Shown piece after piece: positions 16,544 through 25,433 of a DNA stretch of 64,000 nucleotides. Each line of letters starts with the position of its first letter. The stretch's first letter is position 1. Below the pieces are notes generated by a model. That model did no database searches. It was not told the DNA's origin and was given only the letters and a program-made list of their open reading frames with translations. The position numbers were made by a program, and so were the translations under genes. This stretch comes from Tatlockia sp. (GTDB taxonomy: Bacteria > Pseudomonadota > Gammaproteobacteria > Legionellales > Legionellaceae): contig JACCWI010000023.1 in the NCBI GenBank assembly GCA_013697725.1, forward strand, positions 1-64,000, given 5' to 3'.

Positions 16544-17822
16544 AACATTACAAAGGGTTGAACGTCTGGGAGAAATTAAACTCTCTCTTGGCTTAAAATT
16601 GGTAGCCCAAGGTCCGCCCCAAACTTTTATTGGTGAAGTCTGTGACATTCTAGATATGCAAAATCAACTCGTGACTCAAGCTGAGGTACTTGGTTTTGAA
16701 AAAACAAAAGTGTTTCTTATGCCCTTCTCCAACATTAACATTTCTCTAGGCTTTAGGGTACGGGCAACGGGTCAAGCTTTAACCATTCCAGTAGGAAACG
16801 CAATTCTCGGCCGTGTTGTTGATTCCTTTGTAAACCCTTTAGACAATTTAGGACCCTTGAGATGCCAGGAATGCGTATCACTACAAAGAACTAAAATAAA
16901 CCCTTTGCAAAGGCAACCGATTAAGGAACGTCTACTTTCCGGTATTCATGCCATTGATTGTTTTCTGCCCCTGGGGAAAGGACAACGCATAGGGCTTTTC
17001 GCAGGGAGCGGCGTTGGGAAATCGGTGCTTCTGGGGCTTATCTCCAAACAAATCAATTCAGAGATCAATGTCATTGCTCTTATCGGTGAGCGCGGTCGTG
17101 AGGTTAATGATTTTCTACAAAATAACCTGGATGAGGCGAGTTTAAAAAAAACCGTGGTTGTTGTAGCTTGCAGTGATGAATCTGCCTTGATGCGTAAACA
17201 GGCAGTTTATACCGCCACGGCCATTGCTGAATTTTTTTGCCGTCAAGGTAAAGATGTCATGTTGCTAATGGATTCTATAACGCGTTTTGCCATGGCTCAG
17301 CGTGAAATTGGTCTTAGTTTAGGAGAGCCACCGACGGCCCGTGGTTATACGCCAAGCGTATTCGCACTTCTGCCTGGTGTTGTTGAACGAGCAGGCAATT
17401 TTGTTGGTCAAGGTAGCATTACCGCTCTTTATACTGTTCTTGTCGAAGGAGATGACTTCAATGAACCCGTTGCGGATAACATGCGCGCCCTATTAGATGG
17501 CCATATTGTATTAACTCGTGAATTAGCCCAGCGCGGCCATTATCCTGCCATTGATATCCTGCAATCTGTTTCGCGCCTTGCCGCACAATTGCTTTCCGCT
17601 GAGGAACAAAAACAAATACAACTTATTATTAGTCTTCTTAGCCTTTATCATCAAAATAAAGCTTTGATTGAAGTCGGTGCCTATAAACCAGGGCAAAATT
17701 TGAAATTAGATTATGCCGTTGAGCGTATCGATGCAATTAATCAATTACTTATACAAAGAATGGAAAAATCACTAACTATGGAAGCCCTGGAAAAACAATT
17801 TGCTGAGATTTGCGATGAATAA
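16530..17822 (+). CDS. fliI: Flagellum-specific export ATPase FliI
   Basis: The 430-aa protein has a Walker A motif (GSGVGKS, about residues 166-172), ALIGERGREVNDF, a Walker B (VMLLMDSITRFAMAQREIGLSLGEPPTARGYTPSVF) and the PAIDILQSVSRL segment of the FliI/SctN family. The family resembles the beta subunit of F-type ATPase and energises export. Length is canonical. All catalytic motifs look intact, so the export system appears active. Overlaps fliJ by eight bases. Confidence 0.96.
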   Translation: MKGFKTLQRVERLGEIKLSLGLKLVAQGPPQTFIGEVCDILDMQNQLVTQAEVLGFEKTKVFLMPFSNINISLGFRVRATGQALTIPVGNAILGRVVDSFVNPLDNLGPLRCQECVSLQRTKINPLQRQPIKERLLSGIHAIDCFLPLGKGQRIGLFAGSGVGKSVLLGLISKQINSEINVIALIGERGREVNDFLQNNLDEASLKKTVVVVACSDESALMRKQAVYTATAIAEFFCRQGKDVMLLMDSITRFAMAQREIGLSLGEPPTARGYTPSVFALLPGVVERAGNFVGQGSITALYTVLVEGDDFNEPVADNMRALLDGHIVLTRELAQRGHYPAIDILQSVSRLAAQLLSAEEQKQIQLIISLLSLYHQNKALIEVGAYKPGQNLKLDYAVERIDAINQLLIQRMEKSLTMEALEKQFAEICDE

Positions 17823-18237
17823 TACCTTAACCGCCCTTTTAACTAAACTTTTCTGGCAAAAACAACAACTTAATCAGTCACTTGACGAATTAGCTCAAGA
17901 GCTTGGTTCTCTACAAAATAAACTTAGCAACTTTCAGGAAAAAATTGCTAAAGCCTGTGAAATTTATACGCTTATTAGCCCCGAAAAAGAGATTTCACGT
18001 TTGAACTTTATTATTCACTGTCAACAGGATAATGAAAAATTAGAACTTGCGAAGAAAGAATTGGAAGCTCGCCAAGCTCAGCTTCTGGCACGAAGAATTC
18101 GCCTGGATACAGAATTAAAAATGTTAGAAAAATATCAGCTCAATCAAAGCAATCATGAACAAAAACTTGTTTTGGATGATGAACAAAAATCGCAAGATGA
18201 GTGGGCCCTTTTAAGGAGAATTGATGATGAAAATTAA
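17815..18237 (+). CDS. fliJ: Coiled-coil export stalk protein FliJ
   Basis: The 140-aa protein is almost entirely helical and coiled-coil-like, rich in Glu, Lys, Gln and Leu, which fits FliJ/SctO, the central stalk inside the FliI hexamer. Identity rests on position after fliI, length and composition rather than on sequence motifs. I use the ATG at 17815 that overlaps the fliI stop. Confidence 0.75.
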   Translation: MNNTLTALLTKLFWQKQQLNQSLDELAQELGSLQNKLSNFQEKIAKACEIYTLISPEKEISRLNFIIHCQQDNEKLELAKKELEARQAQLLARRIRLDTELKMLEKYQLNQSNHEQKLVLDDEQKSQDEWALLRRIDDEN

Positions 18238-18883
18238 TCCCGCTCCCATTTATTTTTTTGAGAATTCTGGAGAAGAAAGTCTGAAAGAGGGATTATCTTC
18301 ATCGTTCGAACAGCTTCTAAATCCCAGCGAAAAACAAAATTCAGGCGATGAGTATTATTGGTCTCATCAGCAAGAGCTAGAATGTTCAGAGCTGCGATTT
18401 AATTCGGTAGCCGGAAAAGAGAATTTAGAGGTAATCCAACTTACTAAGGTTGAACCTGAGCTCAAACATTTATCTAATTTTGAAGTTACCGAAAAAGCAG
18501 AAGCGAGCCTAGATTACAACTTAAAGGAATTATCTACTAAAGCTTATTTTTCAAAGAATAAAATAGTTATTAATCCAATAGAGTCAAAGGTTAAATTAAA
18601 GAAAAATAGGTTAACAATTTGCGATAGTCTGAAACCCGATCAACCAATAAAAAATTCAGTTTTAAAATTAATTAAATTATTAGAAAAGCGGATTTTTATA
18701 CGTCCTTTTGATTTTAAATTACAACATTTATTTATCAATGGAAGTGAAGCAGAGTTCAGCTTTAATACGGCTAATTTAAGCCCTCAACAAACTAATGAAT
18801 TAAGTCATTTAGTTAAATCTTGGCTGAGCGCCAAAGGAATAAAATTACAACAACTAATCATTAATGGAGTAAATCATGACTAA
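18227..18883 (+). CDS. fliK: FliK-like hook-length control protein
   Basis: AAGGAG at 18213-18218 lies at a good distance from the ATG at 18227 (an ATG at 18224 is equally possible). The 218-aa product has a low-complexity N-terminal half and an ordered C-terminal half (FIRPFDFKLQHLFINGSEAEFSFNTANLSPQQTNELSHLVKSWLSAKGIK, spread over several motifs) like the FliK domain that contacts FlhB. Canonical FliK is about 400 aa, so the ruler part is short. Position after fliJ and before flgD supports it. Sequence evidence alone is weak. Confidence 0.6.
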   Translation: MKINPAPIYFFENSGEESLKEGLSSSFEQLLNPSEKQNSGDEYYWSHQQELECSELRFNSVAGKENLEVIQLTKVEPELKHLSNFEVTEKAEASLDYNLKELSTKAYFSKNKIVINPIESKVKLKKNRLTICDSLKPDQPIKNSVLKLIKLLEKRIFIRPFDFKLQHLFINGSEAEFSFNTANLSPQQTNELSHLVKSWLSAKGIKLQQLIINGVNHD

Positions 18884-19250
18884 TCCAATTGAAGCCTCCG
18901 GGGCTGGTGTTAGCCAAGCGGATTTTTTAAAATTATTTATGCAAGAATTAACCTATCAAGATCCTTTAAAACCCTTAGATAATCGTGAATTTATGGCGCA
19001 AATGGCAGGATTTGCAGCCTTGCAAGAAGCCCAAGCCAGCTCAAACTCTCTACAAATTCTAACCGGATTAACCAATGTGAATTTGAGCCTTATGTTGCTT
19101 GGAAAAAATATCACCGTGAAGGGCTACGGGGGCGAAGGTAAAATCAATCGTGTTAATTTGGTACCTAATTCTGCCCCCACACTAGACGTGACCATTGATG
19201 ATAAACATCCGACAATTCAACTTACAGATATCAGTTCCATTGGATACTAA
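18876..19250 (+). CDS. flgD: Hook-cap protein FlgD (minimal)
   Basis: The 124-aa protein keeps the conserved FlgD N-terminal domain (QADFLKLFMQELTYQDPLKPL; NREFMAQMAGFAALQE) and a LLGKNITV segment, but lacks most of the C-terminal Tudor/FN3-like region (canonical about 230 aa). FlgD caps the growing hook. Overlaps the preceding gene by eight bases and is followed by flgE after 15 bp. Confidence 0.88.
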   Translation: MTNPIEASGAGVSQADFLKLFMQELTYQDPLKPLDNREFMAQMAGFAALQEAQASSNSLQILTGLTNVNLSLMLLGKNITVKGYGGEGKINRVNLVPNSAPTLDVTIDDKHPTIQLTDISSIGY

Positions 19251-19265
19251 TATTAAGGGACAGCA

Positions 19266-20528
19266 ATGACCAATTGTTATTACACCAGCCTCAGCGGCAT
19301 GTTGGCAGCAAGTTTTGGCTTACAAAATACTTCTCACAATGTTGCCAACATGCAAAGCCCAGGATTTAAACGAAATGATGTACTTTATTCCTCGCTTGGC
19401 GATAATAAAGCACTTGGATGTGGCGTTAAAGTTAGTGGCATTGGCACTAACTTTTCCGCAGGAAATTATGTACCTACCTCTAGCGCTTCAGATTTAGCAA
19501 TTGTAGGTGAGGGGTTTTTTATTGTTCGCTTAAAAAATGGAGAACTTGTTTACACAAGAGATGGTGAATTTGGTTTTAACGAGGAAGGTCAATTAACCGA
19601 TAAGCACAGTGGCGGTGTAGTACAGGGTTATAATGCTAAAGGGGATCTAACGCCGATTAAACAGTTTGGTCCGCAAATCAGAATTGGCAAGGCCACTTCA
19701 ATTGTTGATTTGGCAGGTCAATTTGTTCTCAAAACTAAAACTCCGGATGTTCCATCCAGTAATCCTAACGAAAAACCCACAATTGAATATGAAAATCTAA
19801 AATTTACCCTGCCTGATATTTTTGATGCAAAAGGTAAAAAGCACTCTATCGAGATTGAGCTGCAACCTGTTAAACCAGATGTTGATCAAGAAACACAATT
19901 GGGCTTAACCTGGAAGCTTATCGGTCTGAGCTATGATGGCATACCTAGCGATATTAATACTGAGCAAACTATTGTTTTTATGACTAACTCTAACGGGTCG
20001 CTTTATGAAGGGCAAAATTATTTCGATCTTCATCTCCCATTAAATCAATCGCTTAGATTAAATTTTGGTCTGTACATGAATGATCAGGATAAATCCGTGC
20101 GTTTGAATCTAGGTCAGGATAAACAAATTCAAGCTCCTTCTTCATTAAAAATTATCAAGCAAGACGGTTATGAGGAAGGAAATCTGGTAGGTTTTTCCTT
20201 CGATGAATATGGTCAGATTTCTTATAGCTATGACAATAAACAAACCATAGAGGGCATTCATATTGCTCTCGCAAAATTCGATGATATTGAACACACCCTT
20301 GTGCAAACACGAGATAATCTATTTCGCGCCAAACATAATCAGGGAAGACATGTTGGTCAAGCCAATAAAAAAGGGTTCGGCACCATAAAAGTTAATAATC
20401 TTGAATCAGCTAATGTCGATTCAACTACTGAATTTGCCAATATTGTTGTGTTACAGCGCATGTTTCAAGCCTGTTCACAAATAATGGATATCGATAAACA
20501 ATTACTTGAAGAGTTATTTAATAAATGA
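19266..20528 (+). CDS. flgE: Hook protein FlgE
   Basis: The 420-aa protein begins with TSLSGMLAASFGLQNTSHNVANMQSPGFKR, has the central SDLAIVGEGFFIVRLKNGELVYTRDGEFGFN and ends with VNNLESANVDSTTEFANIVVLQRMFQACSQIMD, all typical of FlgE. The middle (about 150-330) is variable, as usual for the surface of the hook. Its size is close to canonical (about 400 aa), so a hook-like external structure is expected even though no filament genes follow. Overlaps the fliM-like gene by four bases. Confidence 0.93.
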   Translation: MTNCYYTSLSGMLAASFGLQNTSHNVANMQSPGFKRNDVLYSSLGDNKALGCGVKVSGIGTNFSAGNYVPTSSASDLAIVGEGFFIVRLKNGELVYTRDGEFGFNEEGQLTDKHSGGVVQGYNAKGDLTPIKQFGPQIRIGKATSIVDLAGQFVLKTKTPDVPSSNPNEKPTIEYENLKFTLPDIFDAKGKKHSIEIELQPVKPDVDQETQLGLTWKLIGLSYDGIPSDINTEQTIVFMTNSNGSLYEGQNYFDLHLPLNQSLRLNFGLYMNDQDKSVRLNLGQDKQIQAPSSLKIIKQDGYEEGNLVGFSFDEYGQISYSYDNKQTIEGIHIALAKFDDIEHTLVQTRDNLFRAKHNQGRHVGQANKKGFGTIKVNNLESANVDSTTEFANIVVLQRMFQACSQIMDIDKQLLEELFNK

Positions 20529-21256
20529 ACAGCAAATGCAAGCCTTATCGCTTACTAAGTGCTTTAGAGTTAGATTATTTTCAGCAAAAATTTACAGAGC
20601 AATTAGCTGCTTGGAATACCCTTTATACTCAAATTGCTATTAGTATGGAAACTGAAAAAGCAGGTAAAATCGAGAATGATTCAACTTTGTATGAAAAATT
20701 TATTTTAATCCAGAATGAAAATAAACCCCTTCTTCTACTTGAAAAATCATACCTTGAGCTACTGAAAAAAAGCATTTTTTCAGAAAATTCTTCCTGTTTC
20801 GATGAGATAACCAGCGAACTTTTTATCGTTTTCCTAACTAATACTCTTGGCGCCAAACTAGTAAAAGTTGACTCTAAAACCATCATCCCCAGGGAATGGC
20901 GATATATCGGTTCACCTTGTCTGGCATTAACTTTTGCCAATCAACTCGGGCAGTTCAAAATTTATCTGCACCCAGATTGGGTTATTGATAATCTACCTAA
21001 GCAAAAAAAACTACCACAAGGTTTAGGCAATTTGGATTTTGCTCTAGCTCAAAAAGAATTAAAGCTTAGTGTTGAACTTTCACCAATCAAATTTAGTCTA
21101 TCTAAGCTAGCGATTTTACAAGTGGGTGATCTTATTAAAACCACTCATAAGATTAATCAACCCCTGCATCTGCTTTATCAGCAACAAAAACTTGCTGATG
21201 TTGAAGCAGGCCAATTTCAAAACTATAAATCTATACAGCTTAAGAGGTCATCATGA
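20525..21256 (+). CDS. fliM: FliM/SctQ-like C-ring protein, reduced
   Basis: The 243-aa product has a C-terminal SpoA (surface-presentation) domain at about 175-235 (LSVELSPIKFSLSKLAILQVGDLI). The N-terminal EIDALL CheY-binding motif of FliM is absent, and the middle CheC-like domain (canonical FliM is about 330 aa) is hardly recognisable. This makes it closer in design to SctQ of injectisomes than to a rotary switch protein. Four-base overlaps on both sides tie it to flgE and fliN. Confidence 0.75.
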   Translation: MNSKCKPYRLLSALELDYFQQKFTEQLAAWNTLYTQIAISMETEKAGKIENDSTLYEKFILIQNENKPLLLLEKSYLELLKKSIFSENSSCFDEITSELFIVFLTNTLGAKLVKVDSKTIIPREWRYIGSPCLALTFANQLGQFKIYLHPDWVIDNLPKQKKLPQGLGNLDFALAQKELKLSVELSPIKFSLSKLAILQVGDLIKTTHKINQPLHLLYQQQKLADVEAGQFQNYKSIQLKRSS

Positions 21257-21558
21257 ATATCACTGTTAAACGAATTTCTTTACCTGAACAATCACCACAA
21301 ACGGGTTCCCAACCCCTCTTAAACGAAAATTATTTAAATATTGTTGGCGCTGTAGAAGTCGAATGTCAAATTCGTCTTGGCACTGTAGTCATGACTATTG
21401 CTGAATTGCGTGAACTTAAACAAGGTCAAACCCTTAGACTTAATCAAAAAATAGTTGAGCCAATTGATATCTTACTCAACAATCAAATCATTGCACGGGG
21501 TGAATTAAGATGTGCTGATGATTTTTTTGCCATACAAATCACAGAAATTGCTTCATGA
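21253..21558 (+). CDS. fliN: C-ring protein FliN
   Basis: The 101-aa protein is mostly one SpoA domain (VEVECQIRLGTVVMTIAELRELKQGQTLRLNQ then ANNQIIARGEL-type end with FAIQITEI), typical of FliN. FliN pairs with FliM and docks FliH. Length is slightly below canonical (about 110-137 aa). Overlaps both neighbours by four bases. Confidence 0.92.
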   Translation: MNITVKRISLPEQSPQTGSQPLLNENYLNIVGAVEVECQIRLGTVVMTIAELRELKQGQTLRLNQKIVEPIDILLNNQIIARGELRCADDFFAIQITEIAS

Positions 21559-21893
21559 TAAAAAAATTTCAGCTAATTATTGCTTTGATTATTACTAGAC
21601 AAGCCTCTGCAGCAGAGTTAAATTTTAAGCAAAATTTCCAACCTTCGTTAAGTTGGCAGCTCTGTGTTTTATCGCTTATTGTTATCATGGCAATAGCTTA
21701 TTTTATGGCTAAAAAGAATAAGGGCGCTATAGCAAAACAATCAAATTTTTTGATTATAGACAAAAAAAATCTAGGTTCTAAAACCTTTATTTATGTTCTG
21801 GAATATCAAAATCAACAATTTTTGTTGGCCGATAATCAACAGGCTTTGGTTTTACATGCGATAAAAAATGAGACGAGCAATGCGATACACTAA
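21555..21893 (+). CDS. fliO: Export gate assembly protein FliO
   Basis: The 112-aa protein has a signal-like N-terminus, one membrane helix (about 31-50, LCVLSLIVIMAIAYFMA) and a small cytoplasmic domain ending FLLADNQQALVLHAI, which fits FliO. FliO helps assemble the FliP ring. The family is poorly conserved, so the call depends on its position between fliN and fliP. Confidence 0.82.
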   Translation: MIKKFQLIIALIITRQASAAELNFKQNFQPSLSWQLCVLSLIVIMAIAYFMAKKNKGAIAKQSNFLIIDKKNLGSKTFIYVLEYQNQQFLLADNQQALVLHAIKNETSNAIH

Positions 21894-22614
21894 TTATTTC
21901 CTGGTTTTGATTGCCTTACCTTCGATGGCGCTTGCCTCTCCGGCCGAATTCTCATTGGGTTCAATTCATTTTAATCAGGAAACTATTTCTCCTACCCTAC
22001 AAGTTTTCGCTTTGCTAACCTTGTTAAGTTTAGCGCCGAGTCTATTAATAATGCTTTCCTCTTTTACTCGGATTATTGTAGTGCTTTCCATGTTGAGAAA
22101 CGGCTTGGGATTACAACAAACCCCACCCAATTCTGTACTGATGAGTTTAGCTCTTTTCTTAACTTTTTTTACTATGATGCCTGTAATAAATACAATTTAT
22201 ACCGAAGCATACGTACCTTTTCAGGCAAAACAAATTAGTTTTGAAACCGCAGTGTCTAAAATAGAAACACCAATTAAACATTTTATGTTGCAACAGACTC
22301 ATGAAAAAGATTTAAAAATGATTCTGCAATTAGCCAAAGAACCGATACCCTCTAAGGCTAAGGATGTCAAATTTTACCAATTAATCCCGGCTTTTTTATT
22401 GAGTGAATTACAAACCGCCTTTCAAATTGGCTTTATGATTTTTTTACCTTTTCTACTAGTTGATTTAATAGTCTCTGGTATTTTAATGACAATGGGCATG
22501 ATGATGATGCCGCCTATGACAATTTCTTTGCCCATTAAAATCTTGCTTTTCGTGCTGATTGACGGATGGGATTTAGTGGTACAATCGTTGGTATCTAGTT
22601 TTAACCTGACTTAA
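21880..22614 (+). CDS. fliP: Export gate protein FliP
   Basis: The 244-aa protein has a signal peptide (MRYTNYFLVLIALPSMALA) and the FliP core: LLTLLSLAPSLLIMLSSFTRIIVVLSMLRNGLG, LMSLALFLTFFTM, and PAFLLSELQTAFQIGFMIFLPFLLVDLIVSGILMTMGMMMM. It forms the export pore with FliQ and FliR. I prefer the ATG at 21880 because GAGACGAG precedes it; a start at 21868 adds four residues and has no ribosome-binding site. It is the last recognisable flagellar gene. Confidence 0.95.
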   Translation: MRYTNYFLVLIALPSMALASPAEFSLGSIHFNQETISPTLQVFALLTLLSLAPSLLIMLSSFTRIIVVLSMLRNGLGLQQTPPNSVLMSLALFLTFFTMMPVINTIYTEAYVPFQAKQISFETAVSKIETPIKHFMLQQTHEKDLKMILQLAKEPIPSKAKDVKFYQLIPAFLLSELQTAFQIGFMIFLPFLLVDLIVSGILMTMGMMMMPPMTISLPIKILLFVLIDGWDLVVQSLVSSFNLT

Positions 22615-22633
22615 TTTTTGCAGAGTAAGAATA

Positions 22634-23770
22634 ATGAATTCCCGGAATGACAATAAAACAAAATTAACGAACTACTTAAATTATCTTAAGCAAGATCCCG
22701 ATAATTTAAATCTTTTAATTTCAATTAGTGATGGATACCGGCAATCAGGTGAATTTGCTTTAGCTCAATCTTATCTTGATAGGGCTAAAGCACTTAACTC
22801 TGAGGCCTGTATCGCACAACAAGGATACATTGATATTCATCTGGGAAAGTTTGAGGAAGCAAAACAGGCTTTCACTAAAGCCCTGGATAAAGAGAATTTA
22901 TCTTTAATTCGTTATGCTTTGGCAGTTTGTCATTATTCCCTGGATGAAATACCAGAAGGTATAGAAGTATTAAGTCCTTTACTAGTTCATGGCAGCTCTA
23001 ATTATGAAGTGGAAATTCTTATGGCTAAAATGATGCGGGATCAATATCGGCTAGATGAGGCAATCAAATTATTAGAAGCCACTATTCAACATCATGGAGC
23101 AACTGAAGAGTGTTATGCATTACTTGCAGAAATTTACTTTGATTGTGAAGAGCTAGAATTAGCCAAAAATGCAGCAAAACAAACTCTGCTTCTCGCCCCC
23201 GATAACTATGAAGCACAGATTGTACTCCTTTTATTAGGCCTGACTGAAGGTGAAACCACAGTGGCTGAAATTAATCATTTATTAATGCGAAACCCTGAAG
23301 ATGCCCGTCTTTGGTTTGCGCTGGGAACTACTCTTTTGCGCCAAATGAAATTACAAGAGGCAGAGAAAGCTTTTGAAAAAGCAGCAGAGCTAGAACCTGT
23401 TTTCTGTGACAACTGGATTAGTCTAGGTTGGTGTCAGCTTTTTCTTAATAAATTAAGTGATGCAAAAGCAAGTTATCAAAAAGCCATTGCTATCTATGAG
23501 GAAAGCCCGGAAGGTTGGGGCGGGTTGGCTCTTGTAGCTTCTTTGAATACTGAATTTACCGATGCAGAAGAATTAATAGCCAAGACCAGAGAGCTCGACG
23601 ACCAGTCTTTTTTAGCCGATATCGCTGAAATTATTAGCACGCAACAGGCTGAGAGCGGTGAATCGACTAGGAAATTTAATCAAACATTCCCCACCATGGC
23701 AGAGCAAATCAATGCGGCAATGGCCATTGTTTTAGCAGAGATGGATAAGGTCTATACAACTGTTCATTAA
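22634..23770 (+). CDS. TPR-repeat protein next to the flagellar block
   Basis: The 378-aa protein consists of about nine tetratricopeptide-like repeats (for example NLLISISDGYRQSGEFALAQ, AEKAFEKAAELEPVFCDNWI, AKASYQKAIAIYEESPEGWG). No signal peptide is seen, so it is probably cytoplasmic. TPR proteins mediate protein contacts. It starts 19 bp after the fliP stop in the same direction and probably belongs to the same transcript. A role as chaperone or assembly factor for the export machine is possible but only inferred. Confidence 0.8.
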   Translation: MNSRNDNKTKLTNYLNYLKQDPDNLNLLISISDGYRQSGEFALAQSYLDRAKALNSEACIAQQGYIDIHLGKFEEAKQAFTKALDKENLSLIRYALAVCHYSLDEIPEGIEVLSPLLVHGSSNYEVEILMAKMMRDQYRLDEAIKLLEATIQHHGATEECYALLAEIYFDCEELELAKNAAKQTLLLAPDNYEAQIVLLLLGLTEGETTVAEINHLLMRNPEDARLWFALGTTLLRQMKLQEAEKAFEKAAELEPVFCDNWISLGWCQLFLNKLSDAKASYQKAIAIYEESPEGWGGLALVASLNTEFTDAEELIAKTRELDDQSFLADIAEIISTQQAESGESTRKFNQTFPTMAEQINAAMAIVLAEMDKVYTTVH

Positions 23771-23950
23771 AATTATATCTATTAATATCAATTGGATATG
23801 ATTTAGAACATACTCATTAATGAAATGGCGAAACATGTAACTTGGCGTAAATTATAAAAATAAGTCAAGCACATCAAGGAAATCCTAATCTGCCACGCTA
23901 AAGAGTAGTGTATAATCCTACCCACGCTTTCTTTTTATGAGTAATCCGCT

Positions 23951-24925
23951 GTGAATCCTGAGAATCAAACTCCTTATGAGCGACTTAATCCCAATGTCAT
24001 TTTGGATGCTGTTGAGAGTACAGGTTTTCTTTGTAGCGGCAGTTTAATCGCTTTAAACAGCTATGAAAATCGCGTTTATCAGATAGGGATTGAAAGAAAA
24101 GAACCACTTATCGCTAAATTTTATCGTCCTCAGCGCTGGAGCTCAGAAGCTATTTTAGAAGAACATCAATTTTCTCTGGAGTTAGTTGAGCAGGAAATTC
24201 CCATCATTGCGCCCTTAAGTATTAATAGTCAAACCTTGCATCATTACGAGGGTTTTAATTTTGCTCTCTTTCCACGACAAGGCGGCCGGGCTCTGGAACT
24301 GGATAATAACGAGCAGCTTGAATGGATGGGTCGTTTCCTGGGCCGTTTACATGCAGTGAGTGCAGGTCGGCCTTTTCTTCATCGCATAAAGTTAACAACA
24401 GAAAGTTACGGCCATGATGCCTATAATTTTCTTATTAATAATAATTTTATTCCAGATTATTTGAAAGCTAATTTTTGTACAACCGTAGATAATTTATTGG
24501 AAAAAATAGCAAAAATTTTTGCTTCTCTTGGACAGATCAAACAAATACGATTACATGGAGATTGTCATGCCGGCAATGTGCTTTGGAGTGAATTAGGCCC
24601 TCATATAGTCGATCTGGATGATTGCCTGATGGGTCCTGCTATACAGGACATCTGGATGCTGCTTTCAGGCGAGCCGGAACAGATGGAGCTACAACTTGCA
24701 AAAATTTTAAAAGGCTATCGTGAGTTTTATGATTTTAATCCACGAGAACGCCATTTAATTGAAGCACTACGTACCTTGAGGATGTTGCATTACTCAGGAT
24801 GGCTAGCCAAACGATGGGCTGATCCCGCATTTCCCTTAAGCTTCCCCTGGTTTAATACGCCAGTTTATTGGCAAAATCAGCTAGTTAATCTCAACGAGCA
24901 AATCGAATTACTAGACGAAGCTTGA
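23951..24925 (+). CDS. srkA: Stress-response kinase SrkA/YihE/RdoA
   Basis: The 324-aa protein has the aminoglycoside-phosphotransferase-like fold of YihE: YENRVYQIG and KFYRPQRWSSEAILEEH in the N-lobe, the catalytic HGDCHAGN (about residue 202) and the metal-binding VDLDD (about 219). The family phosphorylates Ser/Thr and protects against stress-induced death. The start is GTG, chosen because it matches the family N-terminus (PYERLNPNVILDAVES). Length is canonical. Confidence 0.92.
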   Translation: MNPENQTPYERLNPNVILDAVESTGFLCSGSLIALNSYENRVYQIGIERKEPLIAKFYRPQRWSSEAILEEHQFSLELVEQEIPIIAPLSINSQTLHHYEGFNFALFPRQGGRALELDNNEQLEWMGRFLGRLHAVSAGRPFLHRIKLTTESYGHDAYNFLINNNFIPDYLKANFCTTVDNLLEKIAKIFASLGQIKQIRLHGDCHAGNVLWSELGPHIVDLDDCLMGPAIQDIWMLLSGEPEQMELQLAKILKGYREFYDFNPRERHLIEALRTLRMLHYSGWLAKRWADPAFPLSFPWFNTPVYWQNQLVNLNEQIELLDEA

Positions 24926-24968
24926 GGTTCAATGATCATAAACCTAAGCTAAGACTTGGTCATCTCTG

Positions 24969-25424
24969 TTAGATAATTTTCTGCATAATAACGGTTCTTT
25001 CTTCACCGTGGTATTCACTTCGTAATGCATTGTATCCAAGTTTTGAATAAAATCCTTCTGCGGTAACTGAAGAAGCTACGGTCAGACAACGAATGTTTTG
25101 CTTACGAGCCACCGCTTCAAGATGATTCATTAACAAAAGTCCTATGTTTTTGCCTTGCTTGCTTGGTAGAACAAAAACAGATCGCACCATGTCGCCTTCA
25201 AGACTTCCTGTGGCTATGATGTATTCTTGTTCGGTTATAACAAAAACCTTTCGCTGTTTCATTCGTGCCGCAACTTGTTCTTTTGAAAAATTACTAATGA
25301 CTGCAGTTATTACTGTATCAGAGTAGTCCGTTGCATTTACTTCTTTCAATACCTTTATAATCATGCGACTAATTGCGTCAGCATCAGCAAGCGTTGCACT
25401 GCGAATACATACATTAGCCGTCAT
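24969..25424 (-). CDS. GNAT-family N-acetyltransferase
   Basis: The 151-aa protein has the GNAT fold: an N-terminal RSATLADADAISRMI, a strand ending VRSVFVLPSKQGKNIGLLLMNHLE (acetyl-CoA loop, Q/R-x-x-G-x-G/A-like) and GFYSKLGYN. The substrate is unknown. AAAAGGAG precedes the ATG. It converges on srkA with 43 bp between stops. Confidence 0.88.
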   Translation of the reverse strand: MTANVCIRSATLADADAISRMIIKVLKEVNATDYSDTVITAVISNFSKEQVAARMKQRKVFVITEQEYIIATGSLEGDMVRSVFVLPSKQGKNIGLLLMNHLEAVARKQNIRCLTVASSVTAEGFYSKLGYNALRSEYHGEERTVIMQKII

Positions 25425-25433
25425 AGACTCCTT

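Noticed and set aside
5689-22614. Calling the block a canonical virulence injectisome
   Set aside because: It encodes true flagellar rod, ring and hook proteins (FlgB, C, F, G, H, I, D, E and FliE) and no secretin, needle or translocon genes, so its ancestry is flagellar.
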